The notes: generated by a model not told the origin, from the letters alone. A stretch of DNA of 64,000 bases from Alligator mississippiensis (GCF_030867095.1 NC_081833.1:69467895-69531894), one strand, 5' to 3'. Positions 1 through 13,307 are shown, numbered from the stretch's first letter. Translations and numbers: made by a program.

Positions 1-820
1 GTTGGACAATTCAAATGTAACACCATTGTATGTATAATTCATTGAATATATGTTGGCACATACAGCTGCTGTCTAGTTCCTTTCCCTACACAACTTGTTT
101 TTTTTCACATCCCTTAAACCTTTTACCCCTCCAACCTCATCTTCATGAAGGCAGGTTCTTGCATAACACCTTCCACTTTTGGGAGTGGCTTCCTTTGCCT
201 ATTTTAGATCCTTCCACAATAAAGACCACTGCTACCCTCAGGGCTTAATGTAAAACTAGTTGGAAGACCCCAGCAGGTTTTGGATCAGACCGTCCGTGCT
301 TATTCGTCAACAAGATGCGAGACTTATCACTCACCCAAAGTTATTAATGAAATCAAAAGCCTTTAAGGAATTACATCAAACATAAGTCAGAATCGCCTCA
401 AACACAACAGGCACCCCACTACGTTTGTTGGTTCTGCCTGCAACAAACTGTACGCCCCATGGGCTACAACCTGTGTTTCCTCTCCTGCTGCTGCTGCAGT
501 ATGGATCATGCTGAAGGTACAAAACAATAGTACACTTTAATGCCTAGGGAATGGGAATAACTTCATATCAGCCCAACTATAATTTCAGGAGGGTTTGACC
601 TGAGCTGAGAACTTATGCTCTGTATTTCCAGATGTTTGGTGCATTACCTGGATAGTAGCCAACTGTAAAATTTGCAGACGAAACCAGCTCCAGATTGAAT
701 TAGGTCAAAGTTTTAGAGTTTAGAATCTGGTTTTCACTCATCTTATTTTTTTTTTTTCTTTTATGCACCATCTTTTAAAAGGATATACATTTACACCTTT
801 TTGGTACTTCTATTATCCTG
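1..820. other. Intergenic, no gene seen
   Basis: AT-rich unique sequence. The only long frame (30-248) has no recognisable domain. Confidence 0.7.
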
Positions 821-882
821 CCTTGAGCAGGGGGCTGGACTAGACGGCTTCATGAGGTCCCTTCAAGCTCTATGATTCTGTT
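821..882 (+). mobile_element. CR1 3' tail
   Basis: GAGCAGGGGGCTGGACTAGA, then TGAGGTCCCTTCAAGCTC and TATGATTCTG, is a typical CR1 3' end; only the last 60 bases are present. Confidence 0.85.
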
Positions 883-981
883 AATTATTTTTTTACTTCT
901 TGAAATTTTCAGTGGGATTCATCACTGGATTATTGTTATTCATTGTCTGAATGGCCACGGTATACTACAGCCCAATAACAA

Positions 982-1016
982 CCCCAGGTCCCTGCCCCGT
1001 AGACCTTACAATCTAA
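982..1016 (+). mobile_element. MIR-type SINE scrap
   Basis: CCCCAGGTCCCTGCCCCGTA and GACCTTACAATCTAA match the conserved CCCTGCCCCAAAGAGCTTAC motif of an amniote MIR-like SINE. A possibly related scrap (GGCATTTCTATAGAGCTCAT) lies at 1180-1200. Confidence 0.45.
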
Positions 1017-1029
1017 AAAATCAAATCAA

Positions 1030-2230
1030 ATAAAAAAGATCAAATGCAATCAAGAGAGGTAACAAAAGGAAGAGCAACCTAGTGTTGGCAAGAAGCACGC
1101 TTGTCATTCTATGATTTTTTGTCCCTTATTTATTTTCATAAGTAAGCTGTAGCATCAGGGCATCCATACTATTATTTATAGGCATTTCTATAGAGCTCAT
1201 AATCACAGTATCTGAGTGCCTCGCACTATTTACGATATGCCGTTTATCTCTAGAGGGTAGAACTCTCCTCCTTTCTCCTTTAAAGATGGTTTCTTATAGT
1301 GATAAGGTGCAGATGATTAATACCTTCTGCACTTGGTGTCTTGCAACATGGCTGTTTGGGGAAATGTTAGTCTGGCATCATGCTCTAAAGTGGGAGATTT
1401 GGGCTCAGTTTGATCTTTTGCAGCCTGTACCTCTTCCCCCAAACCTGAAAGGAAAGGACATTTTTAAAAGCCATGAAGGGAACAGGAAACTAAATATGCA
1501 GTTTTCTTTCCTGAAGAACTGGACTCTTATAGAAAAATATATTTCTTAACTCTCACAAGCTTAAAACAAATGCCCACCTGGTCAGGTACTCATCTGAGCA
1601 CAGGTATGTGCAGGCACATGTGAAATAAATAGCGCTACTGTAGCAATGTACTTCTATGCATTTTAAATGTATCTCAGTGCCTGTCAGAATCCCAGGGAAA
1701 GTCTTCAGACTCTTCTTCAGAAGGTCAGGGTATTTCCTGGGAGGCTGAGAGATGGAAAAGGAAGCATCTTTCATATTGACTGACACTAAGCAGTAGTTCT
1801 CCTGCTTGGTAAGAACTGGTATTTCCAGCGAGACAACTCTGAATCGGGTTGTCTTGATGAATGAGCCCCACTTCCTCAGATCTAAGATGGGCTGAGATGT
1901 GTCCTTTCATACAAACTGCATAGTAAAAACATAATTATCTGATAAGCAGCAAGACTTTGAACATGACTCTACTCTTCAAAAGATTTTTATTTTTATAGTA
2001 AGAGTCTAATCTAGTTCCCAGCCCCTGCTGTTGTTTAAACAAATCACATGTCTCCATTTATTAGGAACATCTTGTCAAAGGGGACAGGATGATATTTTTA
2101 CGGGAAAGTCTTGAACTGAAGACAAACAAGTATAAACAAAATGCTAATTTCCACTTAAACGTTCATATTCAAGGGAGCCTTATTGATTTTTAGAGGAATA
2201 TGTTCTCGAGGCTAATGCACGATTAAAAAC
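1030..2230. other. Intergenic, no gene seen
   Basis: Unique sequence apart from a possible SINE scrap near 1170-1230. Frames of up to 87 codons look random. Confidence 0.7.
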
Positions 2231-2233
2231 TAA

Positions 2234-2744
2234 GGCTAAGTACAGACGGTCAAAAAACCCCTGGAGGAAGTGATCTAACTAATCGGGCTTAACTTAAAGC
2301 GCTGTAAGTTAAAGTGGCAGCAAAAGGAACAGACATTCACTGTTTGGGGGGGTGGGATTCAAAGCCTGTTAACACGGGTACTTCCGCATACCTCCCAGGA
2401 GGCTGGAGCAGGGGGAGGGGGAACCCCCTGCCACACAGCACCCCCCCACACACAATGTGACCCAGCAATCTGGGGGTTTGGGGGTGGCACAGAGGCTCCT
2501 TTCCCTCATCCCCACACCTGGCCATGCAGAAAGGATGTGGCTCAGGATGGGATGTGGTACAGACATTCAATAAAGCGCTCTAACATAAAACACTTGAGTC
2601 TGATACCACATCCATCCAAGGTTAACTTAGAGCAGGATTCACCATTTTAAATTACTTTATGTGCCACGAATATCCGTTCTGTTACACGTGTCAAGCGCTT
2701 TCTGACTGCTTAATGCATGATAAGCATAATGTCTGTACCTAGCT
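2234..2744. mobile_element. Non-autonomous DNA element, family A (3-bp TSD), 511 bp
   Basis: The left end is GGCTAAGTACAGAC and the right end GTCTGTACCTAGCT, inverted repeats matching at 12 of 14 positions. TAA flanks both sides (2231-2233 and 2745-2747). It shares its right-hand 150 bases (from GAGTCTGATACCACATCCAT at about 2597) with three other copies in the window. There is no coding capacity. The 3-bp TAA duplication suggests a PIF/Harbinger-like mobiliser, an inference. Confidence 0.8.
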
Positions 2745-2851
2745 TAAGTTACCTTTTCTCCCAGATTACAAATTCTTTTTGGGTAGGGATCTTCTTTTCA
2801 CTTTATGTTTGCACAGTGTGTAAGGCAAAAAGGATCTGGCATTACTGCAAC

Positions 2852-2897
2852 AGTAGTAGTAGTAGTAATAGTAGACAACAGAGTAGTAGTAGTAATA
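2852..2897. repeat. AGT microsatellite
   Basis: About a dozen imperfect AGT triplets, broken once by ATAGTAGACAACAG. Confidence 0.95.
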
Positions 2898-2907
2898 CAT
2901 CTGAATA

Positions 2908-2965
2908 CGGGGGCAGACTCGATGGTCTGCTGAGGTCCCTTCTGACCCAAACATCTATGAATCTG
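2908..2965 (+). mobile_element. CR1 3' tail
   Basis: GGGGGCAGACTCGATGGTCT, GAGGTCCCTTCTGACC and CTATGAATCTG match a CR1 3' end. It follows an AGT repeat at once. Confidence 0.75.
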
Positions 2966-2969
2966 AAGG

Positions 2970-5620
2970 AATACAAGAACATTTTCTGTGAATATCAGCT
3001 TCAGCTTTTAAATTAACTTGTCTGGGTCATGATCATAACCCTTTTGTGTAGACTTCCTGCAAATCCTTCAGTGATCAAGTTCCACAGGCAATTTGACTAG
3101 GAAAGGATATAAACTTTAGTTTAAAAACAATTTATGAACAATCCTGAAGGAGGGATTTGGAGGGATTCATCATGGGATCTCAAAAGTTGTGGCCTACATA
3201 TCTTGTGGAAACCTCATATAGTACCATACACATTGGACGATACGGTATCAGTGCACATTCATATTTCCATATTCATATTTAATTGATGCTACACACATTT
3301 CTATAGTGCTCTTGGTTTCCTGGAATAAAGGACATGCGTTTTTAAAATTAGCTCAGCATCCCCTTGAAGTGGCTACATTTTCAGGAGACCCCAGTGTACT
3401 GGAAGCTATTGAGCACTTGAGAAAAAAAATGGCTAATTCATTCAGGAACAAAGAATCATCCACAATTATACATGTTAAACACTACTGGGAGTATACTTCA
3501 GATCCTCTATATGTCTGTAAAGCCAATCGAAGATAACAGAGAACTACTAGATTAAGTATAAGAAAGCATCACACTTTTAGATTTGGGGAATCTCCAGTTA
3601 GGGAGATCGAAGGTACCTACATGGCCCCCAACACAATACCACCTGTATAACTTATCATCTTTGGGGGATTTGGTCCTCAAACAAGTCCTTACCGAGCAGG
3701 GAAGTGCTGATATCCTCATTTTATAGCTGGTTAAGTACATCACCTAGAATAGTCTGCAGCACAACGAGTAGCTCATCCAGACTCCCTTCCTCCGATACAA
3801 ACCCCAGAAACTCAGGTCCATTTCTGCACTGGCCAGATTTATCCTGTGCAGATCCAATGTATAAAATCACAAAGGGATGGTTAAGTCTGAGGCAGAGCGT
3901 GTAAATGCCAAATGTAAATCCAGAGTAGTTGAGCTGTAGCCAATGGATATACACAGGTGTAAAACTGATGTAAATCAAAGAAGACTCAACCTTATGTTTA
4001 TGACAAGAAAGCTATTTCCGCAGGACTGACATTAGAGAGGAGACAATCTCCGGGGGAAAGAATAAAAAAGCAAACAAGATACCGAGAGGTATAAATAGAG
4101 AATAAATCGTCTCAAGTTATTCTGGCATCATTATAAGGCACAGGTAAGCCCACCTTTACAAATATTATGTATCGTTCCGTTCGCACTTGGTACAGCACGG
4201 ATTTTGTAAAGCGGAAAAGGTGCAGCGGGGGCAACCAAAATAATTCAACCTTTTAGGAAGGGGGAGGGGGATAAATTATGAATAGAGATTAGCTGGAGTT
4301 GGCCTCTCTAGCTCAAGCAAGAAAAAGATGACTGAGAAAGAATGAGGGGGATTCAATTTCTCACAGTGATGTGAAAGGCAAGTGATAGACTGATGCAAAT
4401 GAGCTGTTTCAGAGTTGCCGTTTCAAAACCAAGGGGCCATCATCTGAACCCTGGGAGAGTGATAACGTACAAACAATTCAGTTACATTTCATAAAGTGTG
4501 GTGGAAATATAGAACAAGAAGCCAAAGTCAGCAATAGATGTAAGCAGCATAAATCAGATCAAGAAACAAATGGACATGCAGGCACCGATTCTCTTCCGGC
4601 TTATGCCAGAGTAAGTCAGGAGTGACTGCGGTACAATCAACTGTGTGCCAGGGCTGTAACACAAGTGTGCAGGTGATGAGCATCAGGCCCGTGAGCTTTT
4701 TCTTAAAAAACAGGGAGAGACACGGGGAGCGAGAATGCAAGAGAACAGCCAAAAAGATTAGATAGCCCCGTGAAAAATGAGGTGCCAGGTGCCCAGCTGG
4801 TGTAAATTAGCTATAGACACTAGCTGAATGCTATTTCCTTCATGGAGCAGTGGCCCCCTGAAGAGGCTGTGCTAATTCTTGGGGGGAAGGGGAATGCTGC
4901 TTTGTTGAAGATTGCATTCATCTGTTACTAGTCAGGCTACCTCCACACAGCACCCATTGCCAGGAGTCTGTACCTGCAATGCATTTTTCATGTTTTATTA
5001 TTCTCTCCTCTGTTTCGCCTTGCCTGATTCTGGACTACGAGAGATCTTCGGGCTGTCCCCAAACCAATGGTTTACCATTCAAAGCAAAAAAGTGCCGAAT
5101 GCTTTACTATTAGCCCAACTGTCCAATGAGCGCTTCATCCTAATTTTGATTTTTACCAGGGCAAAAGAAAAGCCATATCAGGGTGTTACCACTTTTTTCA
5201 GTTGACGCTCCAGGTGCCTGTGATGTCCAGATGTATCGTTCTTATAGCATTGCGCCCAACTGTTTAGTCATATTCAAAGAACCACCAAAACTGTCCCCCA
5301 CCATAATCCTAACCATTTCACTTTTCCTTTCTGCTTTATCCCTTTCCACCTCCCGCCTCCCCACCCCACACCACCACCTTTCATCTATTTGTTCCTTTTG
5401 GAGTGCGCACACTTCCTCTACATGTGCTTGTAAAACCTGATCCAAACTTCAGTGAAGCCAAAACAATTTGGTTTCAGCGTAATGCAGATCTGGCCCAAAT
5501 TTAAGCTGGAATTGGAACAAGCCTAACTTCCGATCGGCTGTTTTCCCCTTCCACCCATCCGGCATATAGTTTGACCTCCTGTCCAAATGCAGCACCAAGA
5601 GCAACTGGGTCTACCTCCCA
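2970..5620. other. Intergenic, faint old repeats
   Basis: Mostly unique. Short stretches at 3855-3980 (CAGGTGTAAAACTGATGTAA) and 4586-4690 (TTATGCCAGAGTAAGTCAGG) look like decayed pieces of the amniote GGTGTAAA palindromic repeat; boundaries cannot be fixed. Confidence 0.5.
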
Positions 5621-5621
5621 T

Positions 5622-5930
5622 AGAAATCAGAGAAATTAAGGGCTGGAAGGGACTTTGAAAGGTCATTGAGTCCAACCCCCCTGCTCTGGGCAGGAATACT
5701 GCTGAGATCAAATGATCCCAGCAAGGTGTCCGTCCAGTCTCCACTTGAAAACTTCCAAGGTTGGGGACTGCACCACCTCCTTGGGAAGTCTGTTCCAGAT
5801 TCTGGTCACCCTTACCATAAAGACATTCCCCTCTTTACATTCAACCTGAAACGATGCTCTAACAGTTTATGGCCATTGCTCCTTGTCCTCTCCTGGGACA
5901 CCCTAGTGAACAGGTTTTCTCCCAGCTCCT
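5622..5930 (-). mobile_element. CR1 3' fragment
   Basis: This is the complement of the CR1 3' region, with AGGGCTGGAAGGGACTTTG, GAGTCCAACCCCCCTGC, CCAAGGTTGGGGACTGCACC and GTTCCAGATTCTGGTCACC. About 300 bases remain, diverged. Confidence 0.9.
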
Positions 5931-5934
5931 GACA

Positions 5935-7455
5935 TTCACCTTACGTATCGGATGGACGAGGTGTATTCTAAATTCTTGATGTATTCTAAAGCAAGAGTGC
6001 TAGTAGGACTGCATATGTCAAAAGCACAAGGAGGGTACAAGAGAGAGACCCTACAGATTGATGTAAACTCATGCGTTTACTGTTGCTACCCAACACTGGT
6101 CCAAAATAACAAGTATGCTTTCTGAAATGTTGACACGATGCTCAACAACTGATAAATTTTAACTTTCTCCAATTACAGAGCAGGGGGGATTCTCTTCAGC
6201 CATTTTAATGTGTGTTTTATATGTTTCCAGATGCTCTGTGCTAGTTTCACTAGGAAGGGCTTCTCATTATCATAAAATTTACATGCTTCATGAGCTGGAT
6301 TGAAGGATATGCTCATCGAGGTGATGAGAAAAGCAAAGTAATTTGACAAAAAACATACCTCAAATGATCGTGCAAAGATGCTACAGCACATGTAAGGACA
6401 TAGCAAGTGTTCTTGCTGTTGTGATTGGAAACCTGACAGTCAAAAACAATGAAACCTTTGTGCCTTTCCAACACATTATGTTTTTCTTCAGCTAATACAT
6501 TGCACTAGCATTACCAGCTACCACAACTTCACATATCCACATACCAATGCTAATTCCTTCCAGAGTATACATGCAACCCCTTTGGACAAGGGAATTCACA
6601 TGACCAGCCATTTTTATAACTATTAAGCTGCCCAAAACCATGCCCATCATCATGCCAGATAATTTCAGGTACATAGGACACTGTGATATCACTGTACGTG
6701 CGGTAAAAGAAGAAGCAAAGTTTGGACACCTAAAACATAACCCCTGTTAGGAAATGTGGTTCAAAATGCCCCATTAAAAGCAAATGGTTGAATGTCTCCA
6801 GGGCGGTGGCAAGCAGGTTTCTTGACCAAGTTTATTTCCCGACATTTCACTAAGACTTGGCTTCAGGCCAAGCACAAGCCTGCATTTATCATAAATATAG
6901 CAAATGTACCATTACACAACCTGCAAAACAACTCAACCCTGTTAAATGATCCAATCAAATAAGCAAATGAAAGATACCCTTATTTAGTCAAACCCAAAGA
7001 CAGCAGTCAGATTAAGGGAGCCGCTTGAAAATCTGTGGGATAAATCATGAGCTTTTTTTTTTTTTATGACCTTGACATCCCATCCCTCTGTATTTTGACT
7101 ATATGGCTATCATCTTCTAAATCTTGGGTGATTAATGTTTAAAGTGAAACATCAGCTATAGATTATATCCAGGTATCTATGTGGTGCCCTTTAAAACACT
7201 TCCCTTAGGCAGCAGGAATTAACCCTGAAGAGACCGGACTGTATAGCACATTTATTTTGCTATAACATTTAGCAAATGAGCCATCCATAATTTTTGAAAA
7301 TGACTGTTTTCAGAGAACATGTAAAAAACAAGAGAATGAAAAAAAAATGAAAGAACATGCCTCCTGACCAAAAGAGACAAAGGAGTAGATGAAAGACATA
7401 TTTTACATTACATTAAACAGAACGTTCACGTTAGCAAATTTAGTAGAAGTGGCAT
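5935..7455. other. Intergenic, no gene seen
   Basis: AT-rich and unique apart from the repeat tail at 6791-6885 and a T run at 7054-7065. Confidence 0.7.
6791..6885 (-). mobile_element. Retroelement tail with hammerhead-like core
   Basis: On the minus strand the order is CTGAAG (6866-6861), a 12-base spacer, GAAATGTC (6848-6841), GGGAAATAAACTTGGTCAAG and a GGTGGCAAG-like stretch. Such CTGANGA...GAAA tails are known from Penelope-like elements. The final A of CTGANGA is C here. Family assignment is tentative. Confidence 0.45.
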
Positions 7456-7464
7456 GACTCACCA

Positions 7465-7923
7465 GTAGGGACCTACCAAAATCATGATTTCAAAGAAATC
7501 GCAAAAGCAGGCAATGCCCACAAAATCATGAGAAAAGAAGAACACTTACTGAAAATAAAATGCAGACTCCTCAAATGGAGCCACCAGTCCTCATGGCACT
7601 GCAGCCCGACCGCACAGCCCACTGGGGGAAAGATGGGGAGGAAGGGACTGCCTACACAAAGGGGAGATGAAGATGACTGCTGCCTCTGCCCCTTGCTGCC
7701 TATCGTGTGGCCCTGCCCCTCTCCACCCATCAGAGAAAAGGGACAGGGCCATATGATAGCCAGTCCTCATAGCCAACCAGTGGCAAGCAGCAGGGCCACC
7801 AAGGCCCCTTGGCCAAACAGAGGTGTGGGGAGCCCTATTTTGACCAGTCTGCAAAAATGGTGGCCAGTCCCATGATCTCCCTGCAAAATAGGCCGGTTGC
7901 CTCCTTGAGTTGGGTAGACCCCA
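7465..7923. mobile_element. hAT-like non-autonomous element, 459 bp
   Basis: The left end is GTAGGGACCTACCAAAATCA and the right end TTGAGTTGGGTAGACCCCA, degenerate inverted repeats. 8-bp flanks ACTCACCA (7457-7464) and ACTCATCA (7924-7931) differ at one base. The ends recall the common amniote element beginning AGGGCCCTACCAAATTCA. The interior is GC-rich and non-coding. Confidence 0.72.
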
Positions 7924-7931
7924 ACTCATCA

Positions 7932-9004
7932 TTAAAAACCAGGTTCAGATTTCCCAGTGTGTAATCCTACATACATGCACAGCCCTAACTGGCATATGCA
8001 CACTGGGTATTGCACGTATAACTCAGACACACGTCATATTCACGTCAGATTTAGCACTGATGAATACGAAAATGTGGCTCTTGTCATTGTTGCACATGGC
8101 CTTATCTTGTAGTTCTCAGATGCCCTGCTTGTTGTTATGCTACATATGAGAGATGGCTACAATATTCCAGATGCCTCTGCATGGCAACTGTTGAGTTTTT
8201 AATAACTTTATTAATAATGTAGCAAACTAATGCTGATGGAATCGCTCCAACATTCTTTTTAACTAAAGTGGGTAAAAAGAAATTGATCAATTTAAACTTA
8301 TTTTCCTGTAAATCAAAGCAGCTGCCCATTCCTCCATTCAGCCAGCTCTTTACAACCCTTCTTGCACTAGCACAAGCCAGTGATAAAACGTGTATACAGC
8401 GTCATTAGTAAATGTTCTAAGATTAAAGGCACTGCCATAATCATCCTTTACCTACGCGCCATTTCAAAGAACTCGCTATGCCATAATGGTGCTTATTTTC
8501 AGAAACAACGTATGCCACTATGTGCCTATTTTGAAATCTAAAGAAATTTAAAGATGCTGTTACTAACAAAATCTTGTGTAATATGGTCTTCTGGAGGTCA
8601 GTATTTCAAGATACAACCTGCCATTATTTTTGCTTAAAAAGATCATACCATTACCTTTGGCTGCATTCCAGCATTACCAAAGTTATGCACTTAATGAGTA
8701 TATGATTTATCATGGCCTATAATGCTTCCTTGATGGGTGTCAACATTAAAAAAAGAAAAAACCCACACATTACTGAAGACATATGTTCATTATCAAACGC
8801 CTCTCACTATCTCTCTCCTGTTCACAGAAGCGGATAACCCTGTGAGCATGTGTGAGATCATGCCCTAGTCCAGAAGAAGTGTTTTGTACAGTTATTAAAG
8901 ATTAGGAGCTCTTACAATTAACTGGAAACAGAAAACTGCATGCAAAAGAGAAAATAATCCTGAGAAAGACAAGGCAACTTCCATCCCAGGATAAAGCAGA
9001 GTAA
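7932..9004. other. Intergenic, no gene seen
   Basis: AT-rich unique sequence, no motif recognised. Confidence 0.7.
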
Positions 9005-9245
9005 TGGGGATTGGAAATTGGGCCCATCACTTCAAGAAAGATTGGAAAGAGTCCAGTGGACAAAACGATTGGCGTGGGAAGCATGACTTATGAAGAAAGA
9101 CTGAAAGAACTAGGGTTATTTAGTGTGGAGAAAAGAAGACTGCGGGGGGCATGAAAACAGTCTTCAAATATCCCAAGGGCAATTATAGAGAGGATGAAGC
9201 GCAAGGTTTTTTCCTGTGGTTGTAAGAAGTTGTGTAGCATATGCT
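9005..9245 (+). mobile_element. Old CR1/L3-like LINE fragment
   Basis: AAAGATTGGAAAGAGTCCAG, then GCATGACTTATGAAGAAAGA, CTGAAAGAACTAGGGTTATT and TAGTGTGGAGAAAAGAAGAC encode a GMTYEERLKELGLFSVEKRR-like stretch, the conserved C-terminus of CR1/L3 ORF2. Frames are broken. Confidence 0.8.
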
Positions 9246-11309
9246 CTCTCTTACTACTTAAAAAAGAGTGCATTACAGAGTTAAAGTCCTGAAAAGACCA
9301 AACTCTTATCCAGGCTTCAACTTAGGACTAGACAGAAGTGCAGGACACAGGGAAGGTAACAGGTACACATACCATAAGCAACTTCCTAACTTGTTATTCA
9401 GCAATTGATTTTGTACCAGCACAATTCCACTTAAGCCAATGGTGTTATGGTAGTGAAAACAGTATAATTCAATCTCGGTGTTAAAACAGAATCATGGGGC
9501 CCCACTGTTTTAAAACTGCAATGTTACACAGTTCAAATCCAAATACCAACTTCCATGAGGTTCAGTGGATTTTCTCTTGGATTTTTAGCCAGGTTCAACC
9601 CAATGTTAAGGGCTACATTCCCCTTATGCCCTATTTAGTATTTACCAGATACTGGGCCATCTACTCTACTGAGCATGCTCGGGAAATCCTGAAATGAATT
9701 TGCCCATGAAAAGGCTCTTCTAAAGTGACTATTATGGCTCATCTTGCTGATTAATAATAATAAACACTTAGAGCCAGTCTCTTCTTTGCACTCTAGCATT
9801 GACAAATGGCCTTGCAGCAAATGTAAGTGTACCTATAAATATATTATAATTTGACCAAAAACCTCAAGGGCAAGTGAGGCCAACATACAAAAGATTTACA
9901 CCTACTTTAGAGATACTTTGGGCTTTTAGGAAAACAAATGAAAAAATGTATAAAGCAGCAGGAATAAAACAAATGTGTGTCTATGGAAATGTCTCTAAGA
10001 AAGAAGAGAGAGAACGGGAGACAGAGAGAGATAATTTGGTAGAAAATGATAAAGATTTTTGTAACCAGCCTGTAAAATTTTACATTGGGAATATCATTTT
10101 CTATTAGTTCAATAGGCATGTCCAAAAATAAACCTCTATGGAAATGTTGGTTCTCTATTGAATGTTATAGGTTTTTCTATAAGGGTTACAAACAGCAGTA
10201 TTCAAATACTTGTGGAATAAGTGTTTGCCAGCATCTCCAAGCTGAAATGCGATTTTAGAAACCACTTATTGAATAATTTTGGATAATGAACAAATTCATG
10301 AAAATCAATGTCTGTTCGTTAGCAAGCTGTGAAAAGAGAAAGGGGTAAATTCATTGAATAAAGTGTTGGCTGTGAATAGTTCATCCAGCTCTACCGCTTA
10401 GTCTTTAAGGGACAGCCTCAAGGGCTTGTTAATCTACAGTTTTCTTGCCAGGCAATTTGTGTAGCATTCTGTAGCAACAGTTAAATTTAAAAACCCTTAT
10501 GGGGAAGTCCTATGTATTGAACATAGGACTATGACTATTGAATCCCATCAATAGGGTTCTGTAAAAATGACTCGGAACCTGGGAGAAATCTTAACCCCTG
10601 CTCCAGACCCTTTGCCCTGAAGAAAATTGCTGGAGCAGTATAAATAAGCCCCTGCTACTGGTCCCACTTTGCAGAAACCCTGAAAAGACCCCTTGGTAAG
10701 ACATGCAAAGTGGAAAAAAGGCTGAGTTAGAGGAATAGCTTGGTACCAGATACAGAACAAGGGAGGGCTTTATCCTAGAGACCTCTCTGAAAATTCAGAT
10801 AGGTGAATGCCAGGGACAAGTTTGGGGTATGTCAAAGGTAGGGCAACAGCACACAGTGCTGAAGCCCTTAGGGAAAAATGAAGCTGTTTTGACTTAAAAG
10901 CCACCCCCCCTCCAGGGCTTTCTAAAATCATGCTGTGGACCTCTCCAGCAGCCCAGGATTAGGAAGGCAGAAAAGTGACTTCAGACCTTTTTACCTAGCA
11001 TTGCTACTTCCACGTTGCACTTCTGAAAACTCCATCAGATCCTTACCTGTTGGATTTAATAAACAGGAATGTCCTTTCTGTAGATTTCCACTAACCCACA
11101 GAGTCTAATCTGTAAATGTTATCTTCACCATCAAAATCCCTAATAGATTCAAAACTTTCTCCAGAAATGGTATCTTTCTCTGATAAATTCTACAAAACTT
11201 TTCCTTTCCCTACTCTCTCAGGTTCACAGTTCCTGCGCTACAATAGTGGAAAAGTAATAAATAACCTGAGGAAAGTCAAGGGTAAAGAGAGCAAGACAAA
11301 TTCCAGTCT

Positions 11310-11376
11310 CTCTTCAAATGAATCAATGTGTCCCGGAAATCCTGTGTGAGGAACAGATGGAGAAAATAAGGCTCAA
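11310..11376 (+). repeat. 67-bp dispersed repeat, copy 1
   Basis: CTCTTCAAATGAATCAATGT to AATAAGGCTCAA aligns without gaps to 16887-16953 with 61 of 67 bases the same. Flanks are unrelated. The family is not recognised. Confidence 0.85.
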
Positions 11377-11732
11377 TCTAGGTGGCCTATCCATTTGTGC
11401 AGCTTGATTGAATTCAGTAGGATTCCATGCAGGTAAAGGGGACTGCTTGCATGGACCTCACTGAAGGATGTAAGGGCTCCTGCTGGATGCATTTGGATTG
11501 GCAAGGATAAATAGTAGTATGACATTTATACCTCAACTGAACATTTATCAGCATGATGAGCATTTACTGCAGGAATGCTTTGCTATGTTTAGAAGAGGAC
11601 ACTCTTTTCTCCACATTTGCTTTTCTCTCCTTGCTCTCATACACTGACCAGGAAGAAAGCTGGATGGATGATGGATGATCCTGTGGAGGAAGCAAAAGAT
11701 GGATGATCCTGGGGAGGAAGGATGGCATAGTT

Positions 11733-11805
11733 CTAGTTGTAGCCTGGGAGTCGGAGCACCTGGATTCAATTTTTCAATAGGGTATTGTGAGGATAACAGC
11801 AAAGA
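11733..11805 (+). mobile_element. MIR-like SINE fragment
   Basis: GTAGCCTGGGAGTCGGAGCA, CCTGGATTCAATTTTT (B-box-like) and GGGTATTGTGAGGATAACAG follow the order of a MIR element. Confidence 0.5.
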
Positions 11806-12974
11806 CTGGGAGGCACCCAGGCAGGGATCATCTAAGGACTTTAGGGAAAGCAAACAGAAGCCATGGCCAGCAGCTCCAGTTTTAAAGAAGAGCCATAATT
11901 CTATAGAAAAATAAGCAAAAACTATAATTTGACTTGATCCTCAGCAGCCCTAAACTTAACTTTGTAAACCACAATGTTAGTTACCAGTTTTAGTCTACTT
12001 GAAAAAAGCCAGATAAAACATAATGTTACTGAGGGAATAAAAATGCAGCCGAAGTCAACAGAGTTGTATGATCAGGGCTGTTTAGATATTTTAGCTTGGT
12101 TTAGAACTGAATAAATTCATTAAAGTGCAGTTACCACTATAATAAATGTAGATATCACTAATTACACTACTAGATTTTAAGTGCAACTTGAGTGTCTCAA
12201 GTGGCCTTTAAAGCAGTGTAATACCACAGCCAATTCAAATTTAATTAAAATTATCAGTTCAATTTAGTTTACATTTACAAGGAAAAAAAAGGAAAAAAAA
12301 CCCTATAGTAACCCATTAACTCTATTCCAAATGCCCCTGTTATGCAAAGGGGAAAAACCTTGTACGCTCATTTGGTTAAATAATAGTGTTAGTTTATTTA
12401 CCTCATTGCCAATCCATGCTTATACGTAGTCTAATTAACTACAGAATAAGGGGTGGGCGGGCATTTTTCCCCCTCGGTGCTCAAAGAATTAGGCATATAA
12501 ATCCCACTGGCGACTACAGAATAATTGTCCCTGAGGCCCAATGTGTTGCACAGAAAATCTCTCTCTTGTTATGCCTGAAAGGTGGACTGATCAAGTAGAA
12601 GATTTCTGAGGTCTATTCTCTCAGAGCTCAGGTCTGCATCGCTGAAATCAATGAGAATTTTATAGTTAAAACATTCCCTTCCAAAGATGTCCACAAAAGC
12701 TGGCAACTTGATACCCTTTTGTTTCTTCGAAAAGTCTAGCCCGCAGCCCAAGCCTCCAGACCTCCTGGAATTATGGTTGGATTTTGCACTTCCAACAGAA
12801 AGTGGGGCCCTCTTCCGTATGTAAGCACTGTGTGAACAGATGGTACGAAATTCTCTGCCCCGACAGGCTAACAGAACAGACAAGATGGACAAAAAGCAGA
12901 GGTGGAAGAGGAAGCACAATGAAATGAAGTCATGTGCTCAAGACCACACAGCGGATCAGATCTGATTCCCGATG

Positions 12975-13025
12975 GATTCATGAGAATGCAGGACCAGAAG
13001 GGAACACCTGGGCCATCGAGTCCAG
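12975..13025 (-). mobile_element. Probable CR1 tail scrap
   Basis: GCAGGACCAGAAGGGAACAC and GCCATCGAGTCCAG resemble the complement of a CR1 3' tail; only about 50 bases are present, so this is weak. Confidence 0.45.
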
Positions 13026-13307
13026 ACTTCTGTAATCACAGACAACTAAGCAAGAGATGTGTATGGGCCAAAAGGATGCTCAAGAACTACTGCAGCCTGC
13101 ACACTGCAGCTACAAAGCACCTAAATGCTCCCTAGCAAAACTGGGATCTTTATTTCGAAAGACTCCCAAAGCCTCAAAACCTAGAATGAAGAAGAGAGCA
13201 GGAGAGACAAGACCGCATCAGTACGTTAGGGATGAGAAATAAAGAACACCAACTTTTCAGCCAACTGACTCGCAGGGATGAGGGTAAGAAGATGCTTTTT
13301 TATAGAC

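Larger units (their letters stand above)
9250..13299. other. Intergenic, mostly unique
   Basis: Holds the 67-bp repeat, a MIR-like scrap, a GA-rich patch near 10004-10030 and, at 12921-12965, a CTCAAGACCACACAGC motif typical of old MIR ends. The 116-codon minus-strand frame at 12569-12919 has no recognisable domain. Confidence 0.6.
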
